Positions 1 to 7,581 of a stretch of 64,000 bases of DNA are shown piece by piece. The notes below the pieces were generated by a model that was given only the letters and a program-made list of their open reading frames with translations, did no database searches and had not been told where the DNA came from. Position 1 is the first letter of the stretch, and every line of letters begins with the position of its first letter. The DNA comes from Lachnospiraceae bacterium. GTDB taxonomy: Bacteria > Bacillota > Clostridia > Lachnospirales > Lachnospiraceae. Position numbers and translations under genes: made by a program. The DNA lies in NCBI GenBank assembly GCA_022790855.1, contig JAAVYA010000051.1, forward strand, positions 1 through 64,000, in the 5' to 3' direction.

Positions 1-2
1 AA

Positions 3-62
3 GAACTGTTCCAAGAGCATATGCAGAATAGGAAATCCAGCCAGAACAGCAAAACAGCGTAG
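3..62 (+). CDS. 3' end of an unknown gene (partial)
   Basis: From base 3 one frame is open and reads ELFQEHMQNRKSSQNSKTA before a TAG at 60-62. The polar, glutamine- and lysine-rich tail resembles an ordinary C-terminus, but there is too little of it to recognise a family. It could also be chance; a short hairpin (GTAGCC/GGCTAC, about 59-76) follows it. Low confidence. Confidence 0.3.
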   Translation, partial: ELFQEHMQNRKSSQNSKTA

Positions 63-243
63 CCACAGGGCTACACTGTCTACATAATCACATCATTATA
101 TTTTAGTCTATGCAATAACATCCTTACGGAAAATTCCCCATTTTTAAATCGTGTAAAATGACAGGAACAACACAAAAAATTCGCCTGATCCATACGCTGC
201 CCTGCAGGTTACATGCCAAATCCCCCCACTTAGCGTTTTTTCA

Positions 244-272
244 TTGCACCGCTTTGGGGAAAGAGCTACAAT
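244..272 (+). promoter_or_regulatory. sigma-A-type promoter of the LytTR/ABC operon
   Basis: TTGCAC at 244-249 and TACAAT at 267-272 are separated by exactly 17 bp and lie about 40 bp upstream of the first start codon of the four-gene ABC/LytTR operon. LytTR proteins of this gene arrangement often control their own operon, so the bases just upstream are where its binding site might lie, but I see no clear direct repeat there. Confidence 0.6.
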
Positions 273-314
273 GAAGAAAATGAGTTACTATCCATGTTTT
301 CAGGAGGGACTACT

Positions 315-1223
315 ATGAACCATATGATTGAAATCCATCATCTTTATAAGCGCTACAAAACCGTAACGGCAGTGAATGATTTAAGCTTCCATGTAAAGGA
401 AGGGGAATTTTTCGCATTTTTAGGGGTCAACGGCGCTGGCAAAAGCACCACCATCTCCCTAATATGCGGCCGCTTACATCCAGATTCCGGAGATATCCTG
501 GTTAAGGGCAAACAAATAGACAGCCATAGAGATGAAATCAAACGCAGCCTTGGGGTTGTATTTCAGGAATCCCTGCTGGATCAGCAGCTGACCGTATTAG
601 ACAACCTAAAATACCGGGCCGCCCTTTACGGCATCCGGGGAGATGATTTCGCGCGGCGCATGAAGGAGCTGTCCCGGCAGTTGGAATTTGGTGACCTTCT
701 CAAACGCCGTGTGGACCGGCTCTCCGGCGGACAAAGGAGACGCATTGATATTGCCAGGGCCCTCCTGCACAAGCCCCAAATACTGATCCTGGATGAACCC
801 ACCACCGGGCTGGACCCGCAGACCAGACAGGCGGTATGGGCCGCCATCCATGCCCTGCGGGCCAAAGAGGGAATCACCGTCTTTCTCACCACCCACTATA
901 TGGAGGAAGCCGCCGATACCGATTACGTGGTAATTCTGGATGAAGGACAGATCGCCGCGGAAGGAACGCCCCTTACACTAAAAAACACTTATACCGGAGA
1001 TTTTATTACCATGTACGACCAAAAGGAACCAGACATCCGCATCCTAAACGTTCCTTATGAGAAAACCGGGGATGCATATCGGATTTCCGTATCTAATACC
1101 GGGGAAGCCACCAGGCTGATCTTGTCGCACCCTGAGTTGTTTACCGATTACGAAATTACAAAGGGAACGATGGACGATGTATTCCTGGCCGTCACCGGAA
1201 AGAAAATAGGAGGGACCCTATGA
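315..1223 (+). CDS. ABC transporter ATP-binding protein (DrrA/CcmA type)
   Basis: Cytoplasmic ATPase of an ABC-2 exporter, about 302 aa. Visible motifs are Walker A GVNGAGKST, the Q-loop FQES, signature LSGGQRRR, Walker B LILDEPTTGLD and the switch histidine in TTHYMEEA. The C-terminal 80 residues form the extension usual in drug/antibiotic exporter ATPases. An in-frame ATG exists at 294, but AGGAGGG at 302-308 lies 6 nt ahead of the ATG at 315, which I take as the start. It overlaps the permease gene by ATGA, so the two are translationally coupled. The transported substrate is unknown; LytTR-linked systems like this one often give drug or peptide resistance. Confidence 0.92.
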   Translation: MNHMIEIHHLYKRYKTVTAVNDLSFHVKEGEFFAFLGVNGAGKSTTISLICGRLHPDSGDILVKGKQIDSHRDEIKRSLGVVFQESLLDQQLTVLDNLKYRAALYGIRGDDFARRMKELSRQLEFGDLLKRRVDRLSGGQRRRIDIARALLHKPQILILDEPTTGLDPQTRQAVWAAIHALRAKEGITVFLTTHYMEEAADTDYVVILDEGQIAAEGTPLTLKNTYTGDFITMYDQKEPDIRILNVPYEKTGDAYRISVSNTGEATRLILSHPELFTDYEITKGTMDDVFLAVTGKKIGGTL

Positions 1224-2113
1224 CATATGCAATGATTTCACGCAATATCAAATTATTTTTTAAAGACAAAGGAATGCTTTTCACTTCCCTGGTCACACCT
1301 GTTATACTCTTAGTGCTGTACGCCACATTTTTGAAAAATATCTATACAGACAGCTTCCGGTCGGCCATTCCCCAGGGGTTCCCCGTGGCGGATACCTTGA
1401 TCGACGCTACGGTAGGCGGCCAGCTTATTTCTTCCCTTTTGGCTGTCTGCTGCGTTACCGTGGCTTTCTGCTCCAATTTTCTCTCGGTGCAGGATAAGGT
1501 CAGCGGGACAGTCCAAGATTTTCTGATCACACCCTTAAAAAAGCACGTACTCCCGGTAAGCTATTATATCGCATCATTTTTGTCCACGCTGGTGATCTGC
1601 TTTCTGTCTTTTGGGGCATGTTTGATCTATCTCTCTTTTGTGGGATGGTATCTGTCCCCACAAGACGTGGCCTTTCTATCTCTGGACATTGTGCTGCTGA
1701 CGCTGTTTGGTACTGCCCTGTCTTCTATTATCAATGTTTTTCTCACCACCCAGGGACAGATTTCGGCAGTCGGCACGATCGTAAGCGCAGGCTACGGCTT
1801 TCTTTGCGGCGCTTACATGCCGATCTCCAATTTCAGCAGCGCCCTGCAGCATGCACTTTCTTTCCTGCCCAGCACATACGGCACCTCGCTGATTCGAAAC
1901 CATGCACTCCGTGGTGTATTTGAACAGATGGAACAAGAAGGCATTCCTTCGGAACTCATAGAAGGCATCAAAGAATCCATTGACTGCCGTTTATATTTTC
2001 AAGACCAGGAAGTGACCCTTTTTCACATGTACCTTTTCATGGGAATCACCGTGGCTGTGCTGATTCTGCTTTATATCGCCGTCTATATACTTCGGGAGAA
2101 AAAGCGCAAATGA
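1220..2113 (+). CDS. ABC-2 type permease
   Basis: Membrane partner of the preceding ATPase, 297 aa. It has an N-terminal membrane anchor (MLFTSLVTPVILLVLYATFL), a periplasmic-side loop, then about five further hydrophobic segments ending in a Lys/Arg-rich tail, the layout of ABC-2 (DrrB-like) permeases. The start codon overlaps the ATPase stop (ATGA), and its own stop overlaps the LytTR gene start in the same way, so all three are one transcript. Nothing in it identifies the cargo. Confidence 0.88.
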   Translation: MTYAMISRNIKLFFKDKGMLFTSLVTPVILLVLYATFLKNIYTDSFRSAIPQGFPVADTLIDATVGGQLISSLLAVCCVTVAFCSNFLSVQDKVSGTVQDFLITPLKKHVLPVSYYIASFLSTLVICFLSFGACLIYLSFVGWYLSPQDVAFLSLDIVLLTLFGTALSSIINVFLTTQGQISAVGTIVSAGYGFLCGAYMPISNFSSALQHALSFLPSTYGTSLIRNHALRGVFEQMEQEGIPSELIEGIKESIDCRLYFQDQEVTLFHMYLFMGITVAVLILLYIAVYILREKKRK

Positions 2114-2550
2114 AAATTACCATAGAAAATATCCCTCCGGGAGGCGAGGAAGAAATTATCATCCGCATGAACCAATTAAGCCCGGAAATCCTGTCGTTGA
2201 TACAAGCTTTAAAAACCGACCGCCATAAGCTCAACGGCTATCATCCGGACGGCAGTTTCAGCCCGATCCATCCTGAGGATATCTATTATTTTGAAACCGT
2301 TGACAACAAAGTATTTGCCTATGGCCAAAAGGATATCCTGGAAGTCAAGCTACGTTTGTATGAATTGGAAACACGCCTTGGAGGAGGGGATTTCGTCCGC
2401 ATTTCAAAATCCATGATCCTGAACCTTTCCAAGGTGAAACGTTTTTCCCCTTCCTTCAGCGGACGCTTTGAAGCAATTCTTCTAAATCATGAAAAAGTCT
2501 TGATTTCCAGGCAATATGTCCCGGAAATCAAGAACCGACTGGAATTATGA
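2110..2550 (+). CDS. LytTR-family DNA-binding regulator
   Basis: A 146-aa protein made of a short N-terminal segment followed by a LytTR DNA-binding domain (about residues 45-146), with the typical FETVDNKVFAY, FVRISKSMILNL and ISRQYVPEIK blocks. It has no receiver domain, so it is a stand-alone regulator rather than a two-component response regulator. LytTR plus DUF3021 next to an ABC exporter is a recurrent arrangement in Bacillota, in which the pair is thought to regulate the transporter genes. The ATGA overlap with the permease gene indicates co-transcription. Confidence 0.88.
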   Translation: MKITIENIPPGGEEEIIIRMNQLSPEILSLIQALKTDRHKLNGYHPDGSFSPIHPEDIYYFETVDNKVFAYGQKDILEVKLRLYELETRLGGGDFVRISKSMILNLSKVKRFSPSFSGRFEAILLNHEKVLISRQYVPEIKNRLEL

Positions 2551-2559
2551 GGTGATACC

Positions 2560-3015
2560 ATGAGAAATAGAATGAAACGAATACTGCGCCTGGTCACAAC
2601 CATTACAACCGGTACGCTGATCGTCTGTATGGGATGGTATTATTTAACCCTTGTTTTGTCAGGAGAATCCGTTACCAAAGCGAGCATCCCATTTTTAACA
2701 CTGCCAGAAATCCTCTCCGTAGGAATCCTATGCGGTATTTCCACCGAATTTCTTCTTCCCCAGCGGGAATTGCATATCAAGGAAGTCCGCATCCGTCTGA
2801 TCATCCACTATGCGCTGATCAACATCATTGTTTTGATATGCGGTTACTTTTATGGATGGTACGCCTTAGATCCCGGAAGCGTACTGCTGATGTGCATGAC
2901 TTCCGCCGGGGTATATGCATTTACATTTTTTATGAATTATTATAAGGATAAGAAAACATCCGATGAAATGAATGAAAAGCTGAAACGATATGGAATTTCT
3001 GAAAAAAAGGAATAA
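2560..3015 (+). CDS. DUF3021 family membrane protein
   Basis: A 151-aa protein with four hydrophobic segments (near residues 10-30, 43-60, 75-97 and 107-130) and a charged cytoplasmic tail, the usual size and topology of DUF3021. These proteins sit beside LytTR regulators and probably act as a membrane partner that senses a signal or holds the regulator inactive; this is inferred, not shown. GAGGTG precedes the ATG by 6 nt, and the gene follows the LytTR stop by 9 bp. Confidence 0.82.
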   Translation: MRNRMKRILRLVTTITTGTLIVCMGWYYLTLVLSGESVTKASIPFLTLPEILSVGILCGISTEFLLPQRELHIKEVRIRLIIHYALINIIVLICGYFYGWYALDPGSVLLMCMTSAGVYAFTFFMNYYKDKKTSDEMNEKLKRYGISEKKE

Positions 3016-3043
3016 TGCTCAAAAAAACGAACCAATCCGTAAG

Positions 3044-3325
3044 TTAAGGATCCAAGAAACACAGCCAGGGAAAAGGGGAGGGAAGCGGCCGTAAATGGTC
3101 TGCAATTTTGACTTTGCAGAGATTTAGAAGTCCTTAAATCCCTGAGTTTTGCGTTAAAACAAACATCCACTCTGTCTGAGCAAAGCGAGTTTGTGGATGT
3201 TTGTTTTGCCCTTAGCAAAAATCAGGAATTTTAGGAATTCTTAATCTCGAAACCAGAAAAATCGCAGACCATTTACGGCCGCTTCCCTCCCCTTTTCCCT
3301 GGCGTCCCTTCCCCAAAATCCTTAA
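3044..3325. repeat. long palindromic element (about 280 bp)
   Basis: A near-continuous inverted repeat between two convergent genes. The outer arms TTAAGGAT (3044-3051) and ATCCTTAA (3318-3325) enclose a perfect 40-bp inverted repeat (3064-3103 with 3264-3303). Inside it lies an imperfect stem of about 50 bp, and then a perfect 15-bp innermost stem (AAAACAAACATCCAC with GTGGATGTTTGTTTT) that closes on a loop of about 22 nt containing GAGCAAAGCGAG. No gene of useful length is inside. It could be a palindromic MITE, a structured RNA or an extreme bidirectional terminator; no T-run marks it as an ordinary terminator. Confidence 0.85.
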
Positions 3326-3369
3326 TGATCCGCTATTGCCGTATAAATTGTTACATCTTATGACATTTC

Positions 3370-4053
3370 TCACAATTCTTCTTTATCCCGTTCTTTTACA
3401 TACTGCAGATTCCGTAATATATGCGTCCTGGCCCAGCTTCGATGGGCGTCTAAGCCATCGCATACCCCGGGAAAATCTCCCTTTTGCACCGCATCATGAA
3501 TCTGTTCAAAATACGTAATGCCGGAATGATACTTGTGCTCTTTCCCCGGCGTCTGCATAGTAAAAAGAGTGTGCATCATTTCTTCCACACCGCTTAAGCT
3601 GGTGCTTTTATTCCTCAGTCTCTGATTATCTGCATTTTGATAAAATACGTCTTTGATATTCCGGATACAGATGCAGCTCTCCTGGAGATTATCGGAAGCC
3701 CGGTATCGTTTGATATGAAGCTCTATCTCCTCCGCCATCTGCTGCAGATTCCCCTTCTGCATGGCGTAACGGACAGCCCCCATTTCGAAAGCCGCCTGAA
3801 GCTCCTGGATCTCAATCACATCCGTCTCTTCCAGGCTGATGACATTGGCTCCCACGTTATTTTCAAACTCGATGAGCCCTTCGTTTAAAAGGCGGTTTAA
3901 CGCCTCCCGCACTGGAGTGGAGCTGACCCCGTATTCCTCCTGGAGCTTGCTTACATTCAACTTACTTCCAAAGGGAATTTCTAATTTTACAATGCTTTCC
4001 CTGAGTTTTTCATATACTTGATCCACAAGGGATAATCGTTTAATCACTGCCAT
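3370..4053 (-). CDS. GntR-family regulator (FCD subfamily)
   Basis: About 227 aa. An N-terminal winged helix (LVDQVYEKLRESIV, then VSSTPVREALNRLLNEGLIE, residues about 8-75) is followed by an all-helical FCD-type ligand-binding domain with the metal-site-like helices EIQELQAAFEMGAVRYAM. FCD regulators usually sense small carboxylates or sugar acids. The frame stays open for 33 codons upstream of the chosen ATG at 4053, but that stretch runs through a 14-bp hairpin (4097-4127) and matches no family sequence, so the internal ATG is preferred. Targets unknown; no catabolic genes adjoin it. Confidence 0.8.
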   Translation of the reverse strand: MAVIKRLSLVDQVYEKLRESIVKLEIPFGSKLNVSKLQEEYGVSSTPVREALNRLLNEGLIEFENNVGANVISLEETDVIEIQELQAAFEMGAVRYAMQKGNLQQMAEEIELHIKRYRASDNLQESCICIRNIKDVFYQNADNQRLRNKSTSLSGVEEMMHTLFTMQTPGKEHKYHSGITYFEQIHDAVQKGDFPGVCDGLDAHRSWARTHILRNLQYVKERDKEEL

Positions 4054-4096
4054 GGCCTTTACGTTCTTCCTTTCATCCCGCAATACATAATAGAGC

Positions 4097-4127
4097 TTAT
4101 CAGAACTTGCTTTGCAAGTTCTGATAA
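4097..4127. repeat. 14-bp perfect hairpin in the GntR leader
   Basis: TTATCAGAACTTGC (4097-4110) and its exact complement GCAAGTTCTGATAA (4114-4127) are separated by three bases. On the minus strand it lies about 45 nt before the GntR start codon. It lacks a T-run on either side, so it may be an operator or a leader RNA element rather than a terminator. Confidence 0.6.
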
Positions 4128-4155
4128 AAGGCGCCGGTTCTGCGCCGTCCATCTG

Positions 4156-4186
4156 ATTATAGGATTCCCGGAGGGGTTCCTATAAT
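4156..4186. repeat. second leader hairpin upstream of the GntR gene
   Basis: ATTATAGGA (4156-4164) pairs with TCCTATAAT (4178-4186). The intervening TTCCCGGAGGGGT can extend the stem with C-G pairs to a 3-nt loop. It lies 29 bp beyond the 14-bp hairpin. Function unknown; a dimeric repressor site or a dispersed intergenic repeat are both possible. Confidence 0.5.
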
Positions 4187-4292
4187 AGACTGCTGTCAGC
4201 AATCTCAACTTGCCATTTTGTATTTTGCACAATGACAAATCTATATCTATTATGCCATAAGGACGGGAAGATGTAAATGGTGAAAATTGTTC

Positions 4293-5222
4293 CTACTTTT
4301 TATCTTTAAACGGCAAAGGCTTCACCCATATTTCCATACTTGCCATATCCTCCAAGTTGCAGTAATATTTTTCTGCTGCAAACGGCTCTGTCGTGAAGTT
4401 GTGTCTGGGCAGCCATGTGCTAAAAAGATAGTTATTGGCCTGATTCAGCGCCACCGTTGCCAAATCCTCAAAACTCTCCGCCTCAATTTTGCAGACAATA
4501 TATTCTCCTGCCGCAAGTTCCTGCTTCTGAAAGCCTTCTGGCAGCTGTTCGGGAATTTCCTGTACAAGTCCGCCTGCAAAATAAGTAAAATATCCCGGCG
4601 CAGAATTTCCCATATGGGACATTCCCAGTTCTACCCCACTGTCAGGACTTGTAAAAAGCAGTTCTTTTTCTCTGTGATATTGCTTCCAAAGCTGCCCCGG
4701 CACATCTACGCCGGTACTTTCACCCACTGGCATTTGTTCAGAAATATTAACTTCTATTTCCAGTCCCACATACCGTTCCGTCTGTTTCAACGTCCTTCTT
4801 TCCACTTCCAGGACAATATCCCCCACTACCAGAGGAACGCCTTCATCTACTAATACATAGTTCATAGAGATTTGCGGCCTGTTAAATGTATTAAGCGTCG
4901 GTAAATCCTTTCTATACTCGTCGGGAGTCATTCCATAGGTTTCCTTAAAAACCCGCGTGAAATTGGCATGGCTTGAAAAGCCATACTCCAAAGCAATATC
5001 CAAAATCCTTCGATCCGTATCCTTAAGATTATCAATCACTTTGGCCAAACGGCGAAGCTTTATATATTCCTGCACCGGTTTTTTGACTAACCGCTTAAAC
5101 AAACGTTGAAAGTAAAACGGAGATAAACCTATCGTATTGGCCAGCTCTTCCGTCCGAATTTCTTCTGTCAGATGTTTTTCAATATAAGTCAAAGATTGTT
5201 CGATTGTTTTCCATGCGTACAT
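4293..5222 (-). CDS. AraC-family regulator with GyrI-like effector domain
   Basis: A 309-aa protein. Residues about 8-105 hold the two helix-turn-helix motifs of AraC/XylS (LSPFYFQRLFKRLVKKPVQEYIKLRR and ILDIALEYGFSSHANFTRVFK). Residues about 130-305 are a GyrI-like/effector-binding (Rob/BltR style) domain. Such proteins bind hydrophobic or cationic small molecules and often activate export genes; the divergently oriented or following ABC genes could be targets, but nothing shows this. GAGGAGG lies 7 nt ahead of the ATG. Confidence 0.87.
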   Translation of the reverse strand: MYAWKTIEQSLTYIEKHLTEEIRTEELANTIGLSPFYFQRLFKRLVKKPVQEYIKLRRLAKVIDNLKDTDRRILDIALEYGFSSHANFTRVFKETYGMTPDEYRKDLPTLNTFNRPQISMNYVLVDEGVPLVVGDIVLEVERRTLKQTERYVGLEIEVNISEQMPVGESTGVDVPGQLWKQYHREKELLFTSPDSGVELGMSHMGNSAPGYFTYFAGGLVQEIPEQLPEGFQKQELAAGEYIVCKIEAESFEDLATVALNQANNYLFSTWLPRHNFTTEPFAAEKYYCNLEDMASMEIWVKPLPFKDKK

Positions 5223-5305
5223 TGGGGAACCTCCTCGTAATTGATATCCTTATGATACCATATTATTTTTTACCAGGCTTCTCACCCTATGCCTTTTATA
5301 TCAAA

Positions 5306-6529
5306 TCACAGCAATCCAGCGAGTACAAACACGATCTTGGGCGCCGCTCCCACTGCTCCCGCCAGTAAAAGCAGAATCCCCGGCACTACATATTTCCTTG
5401 GATGATGCCACAGATCGCTCTCAATCTTCCATCCTCGGATGGGATAAAACCATTCCAGCAAAACAGAGAAAATTGCACTTTGCAGGGCAAAGAACACAGC
5501 CATAACCGCCATGAAAACCGTAACGCCCCCAGCCTGAATCTGAAAGCTTAAAAGAAATATGAAATCCGCGATCAAATTGCAAATGAAAATGAACAAACAA
5601 TAGGGCACACAAAACGCCTTTCTCTGTCCGGGAAGAAACCGGACCGCCCGCTCCAGGGCCGGGTCGCAGGACAGCAAAATACAAATAGGAGTGTTTAAAG
5701 AAAGAATGGCAAACCCAATAGGAATCACAAACTTACGGTCCATCTGCCCCCAAAACAACGGAAGCGCACAGGCAACACACCACATAACCGCCGTATTCAT
5801 CCAATAGTTTTTGTGGCTATTCAGATACCGGAACAAATAACGCCACATAAACCCATGCTTATATTCTGTTACCTTTGATTTATGCCTGCGTCCCTTGATT
5901 TGAAAAGTATACCCAAAGGGCACACCGTATGCCACGCCTTTGGGGCTGGCAATAAACGTATATCCGTCTGCACACAGCAATAGAAAGCAGGATAAGACGC
6001 TATTGGCCGCCAGCACAGCCAAAAGCCCAAGACCGTTCCCACAATATAATATCCCTGCCAGCACACCCGCGCCCCAAAGGCCCGCCGCATACCAATATTT
6101 TCTCAGAGAAAAAACAGCGGCAGTCATAAAAACGGCATTTCCCATACACAGGATACTTCCCAAAACTTCCATTTTGCTTTGAACCGACACCGCCAGCAAA
6201 ACAGCCAAAAGAACCGCCGTTTTTGTAAAAACCGTATAGACGCCCAAAGCTGCCACATAAGAAACAACAAATCCCCGTCTTTCCAAAGGCATCATCATGA
6301 GATTTTTCATATACCTGGCGTTCTCTTCCGAAGAGAGAGACTGCCACATAACGCCGGCGGTAAATGATGTTACCATCATGTATAAGATGGACGGCGCGAT
6401 CAAAACCCGGATATTCCCCATATACAGTCCCAAGAATACAATCAGACAAATCCCTACGCTTCTGGTTATCCGCTGGTATGTTTCCCCAAATAATTTTTTA
6501 GAAAAAGCTTTCCATATCATGTTCCTCAT
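5306..6529 (-). CDS. ABC exporter membrane subunit (multi-pass, about 407 aa)
   Basis: A very hydrophobic protein with roughly ten predicted membrane segments and short basic loops (for example KGRRHKSKVTEYKHG). It overlaps the 3' end of the adjoining ATPase gene by about 30 bp. I recognise no named family, but the size, topology and pairing fit the permease of a small ABC-2-like exporter. The start at 6529 is chosen because GGAGG stands 6 nt before it, inside the ATPase coding sequence. Substrate unknown. Confidence 0.7.
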   Translation of the reverse strand: MRNMIWKAFSKKLFGETYQRITRSVGICLIVFLGLYMGNIRVLIAPSILYMMVTSFTAGVMWQSLSSEENARYMKNLMMMPLERRGFVVSYVAALGVYTVFTKTAVLLAVLLAVSVQSKMEVLGSILCMGNAVFMTAAVFSLRKYWYAAGLWGAGVLAGILYCGNGLGLLAVLAANSVLSCFLLLCADGYTFIASPKGVAYGVPFGYTFQIKGRRHKSKVTEYKHGFMWRYLFRYLNSHKNYWMNTAVMWCVACALPLFWGQMDRKFVIPIGFAILSLNTPICILLSCDPALERAVRFLPGQRKAFCVPYCLFIFICNLIADFIFLLSFQIQAGGVTVFMAVMAVFFALQSAIFSVLLEWFYPIRGWKIESDLWHHPRKYVVPGILLLLAGAVGAAPKIVFVLAGLL

Positions 6530-7217
6530 GCAGCGCCTCCCGAATATCCTTATCATTCATCTCTTCTTTTTCCAATATCCGCCGAATTTTCCCATGCTCT
6601 AAAACAAGTACCCGGTCTGAAGTAAGGGTAATGCTTTCCAAAATATGAGAAGAAAACAGGACAGTCCCATATTCCTTGTAGCCTGCAATTTGCCGATACA
6701 AATACTCCGTACTCTCAAAGTCCAGCCCATTGACCGGTTCATCCAAAAACAACAATTCCGGCTTCAGTGCAAAGGCAGCGATCAAAAATGCTTTTTTATG
6801 GTTTCCTGTAGAAAGGTCTTTCATCAAAATATCCGTAAACTCCTCAAAGTGAAATCCCCGGATCAATTCTGATACATCCGACAGCGCTTTTTGATACGCC
6901 AAACACACATAGGACAAATATTCCCGGAATGTAAAATACCCAAAGGAATCATCCTCAGAAAATACGGTATAGCGGCAAAGCTTAAACTCTTTCTCCCTAA
7001 ACCCTATGGGACGTCCGCAAAACCAGGCGCCCTCAGAGCGAAACATAGTATGCAGGCCGGATATCACGTTCAATAGTGTGGTTTTTCCGGCTCCGTTTAA
7101 CCCAATCAGCCCTACCGCCTCATGCTCTTTCAGCTCCAATGAGAAATTTGACAATATATTTTTTTCACTGTCATACCATGCACTTAAATTCTGAATGCTC
7201 ATCAAAGATGTATTCAT
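6498..7217 (-). CDS. ABC transporter ATP-binding protein
   Basis: About 239 aa. Walker A GLNGAGKTT, a signature loop that has drifted to LSTGNHKKA, Walker B LLFLDEPVNGLD and the switch histidine in FSSHILES are all visible. The modified signature (LSTGN rather than LSGGQ) is common in small exporter/immunity ATPases of Bacillota. The ATG at 7217 follows the stop of the upstream 58-aa gene by one base. The frame extends further upstream but only through that small gene's region. It works with the membrane protein encoded immediately downstream. Confidence 0.88.
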   Translation of the reverse strand: MNTSLMSIQNLSAWYDSEKNILSNFSLELKEHEAVGLIGLNGAGKTTLLNVISGLHTMFRSEGAWFCGRPIGFREKEFKLCRYTVFSEDDSFGYFTFREYLSYVCLAYQKALSDVSELIRGFHFEEFTDILMKDLSTGNHKKAFLIAAFALKPELLFLDEPVNGLDFESTEYLYRQIAGYKEYGTVLFSSHILESITLTSDRVLVLEHGKIRRILEKEEMNDKDIREALHEEHDMESFF

Positions 7218-7218
7218 C

Positions 7219-7395
7219 CTATTTGCCCCCTTTCTTGTCCCTTTCTTTTTTCCATATACCATAGGCAGAATACAAAAACACACCGCTCAATATGACATAA
7301 AGAGCTGCCATTGCAACATTTCCTGATCCGATACTGACAACAGCCACTGCCAGCCAAACTATCCCTATCATCCCTCTTATATATACGTGACGCAT
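7219..7395 (-). CDS. 58-aa membrane protein, first gene of the ABC operon
   Basis: A short gene below usual size cut-offs. It has a perfect AAGGAGG 8 nt before its ATG, and its TAG ends one base before the ATPase ATG. The product begins MRHVYIRGMIGIVWLAV, has two hydrophobic helices (about residues 8-22 and 27-46) and ends in the charged tail WKKERDKKGGK. No family recognised. Its position and coupling suggest an accessory subunit or regulator of the transporter; that is inference. Confidence 0.75.
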   Translation of the reverse strand: MRHVYIRGMIGIVWLAVAVVSIGSGNVAMAALYVILSGVFLYSAYGIWKKERDKKGGK

Positions 7396-7446
7396 CCTTT
7401 TTTCCTCCTTCTATGGCGCTTTCTTTATTGTGGTTATATCATAACG

Positions 7447-7491
7447 GAAAAAAGCCTGCTCTGCCGAACTGTCCGTAAACAGCAGGTTTTT
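7447..7491 (-). terminator. terminator after the histidine kinase operon / before the ABC operon
   Basis: On the minus strand AACCTGCT pairs with AGCAGGCTT, and TTTTTT follows. It lies about 90 bp after the kinase stop codon... in the gap between that operon's neighbour and the ABC operon start at 7395. The loop is long (about 20 nt), so strength is uncertain; a run of T on the plus strand as well makes it potentially bidirectional. Confidence 0.5.
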
Positions 7492-7581
7492 GACCACGAA
7501 AAAGAGGATGCCGCAACATAGCCTAAAGACACCAAAATCCATATATGATATCTAAGCTGACTTTTGCAACATCCTCCGAAT

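Noticed and set aside
3940-4152. Longer N-terminus for the GntR protein starting at 4152
   Set aside because: The extra 33 codons pass through a perfect 14-bp hairpin and match nothing in GntR proteins; the family begins at the internal ATG at 4053.
4287-4853. 188-codon plus-strand frame opposite the AraC regulator
   Set aside because: Shadow frame rich in Phe, His and Cys, no ribosome-binding site; the minus-strand gene is certain.
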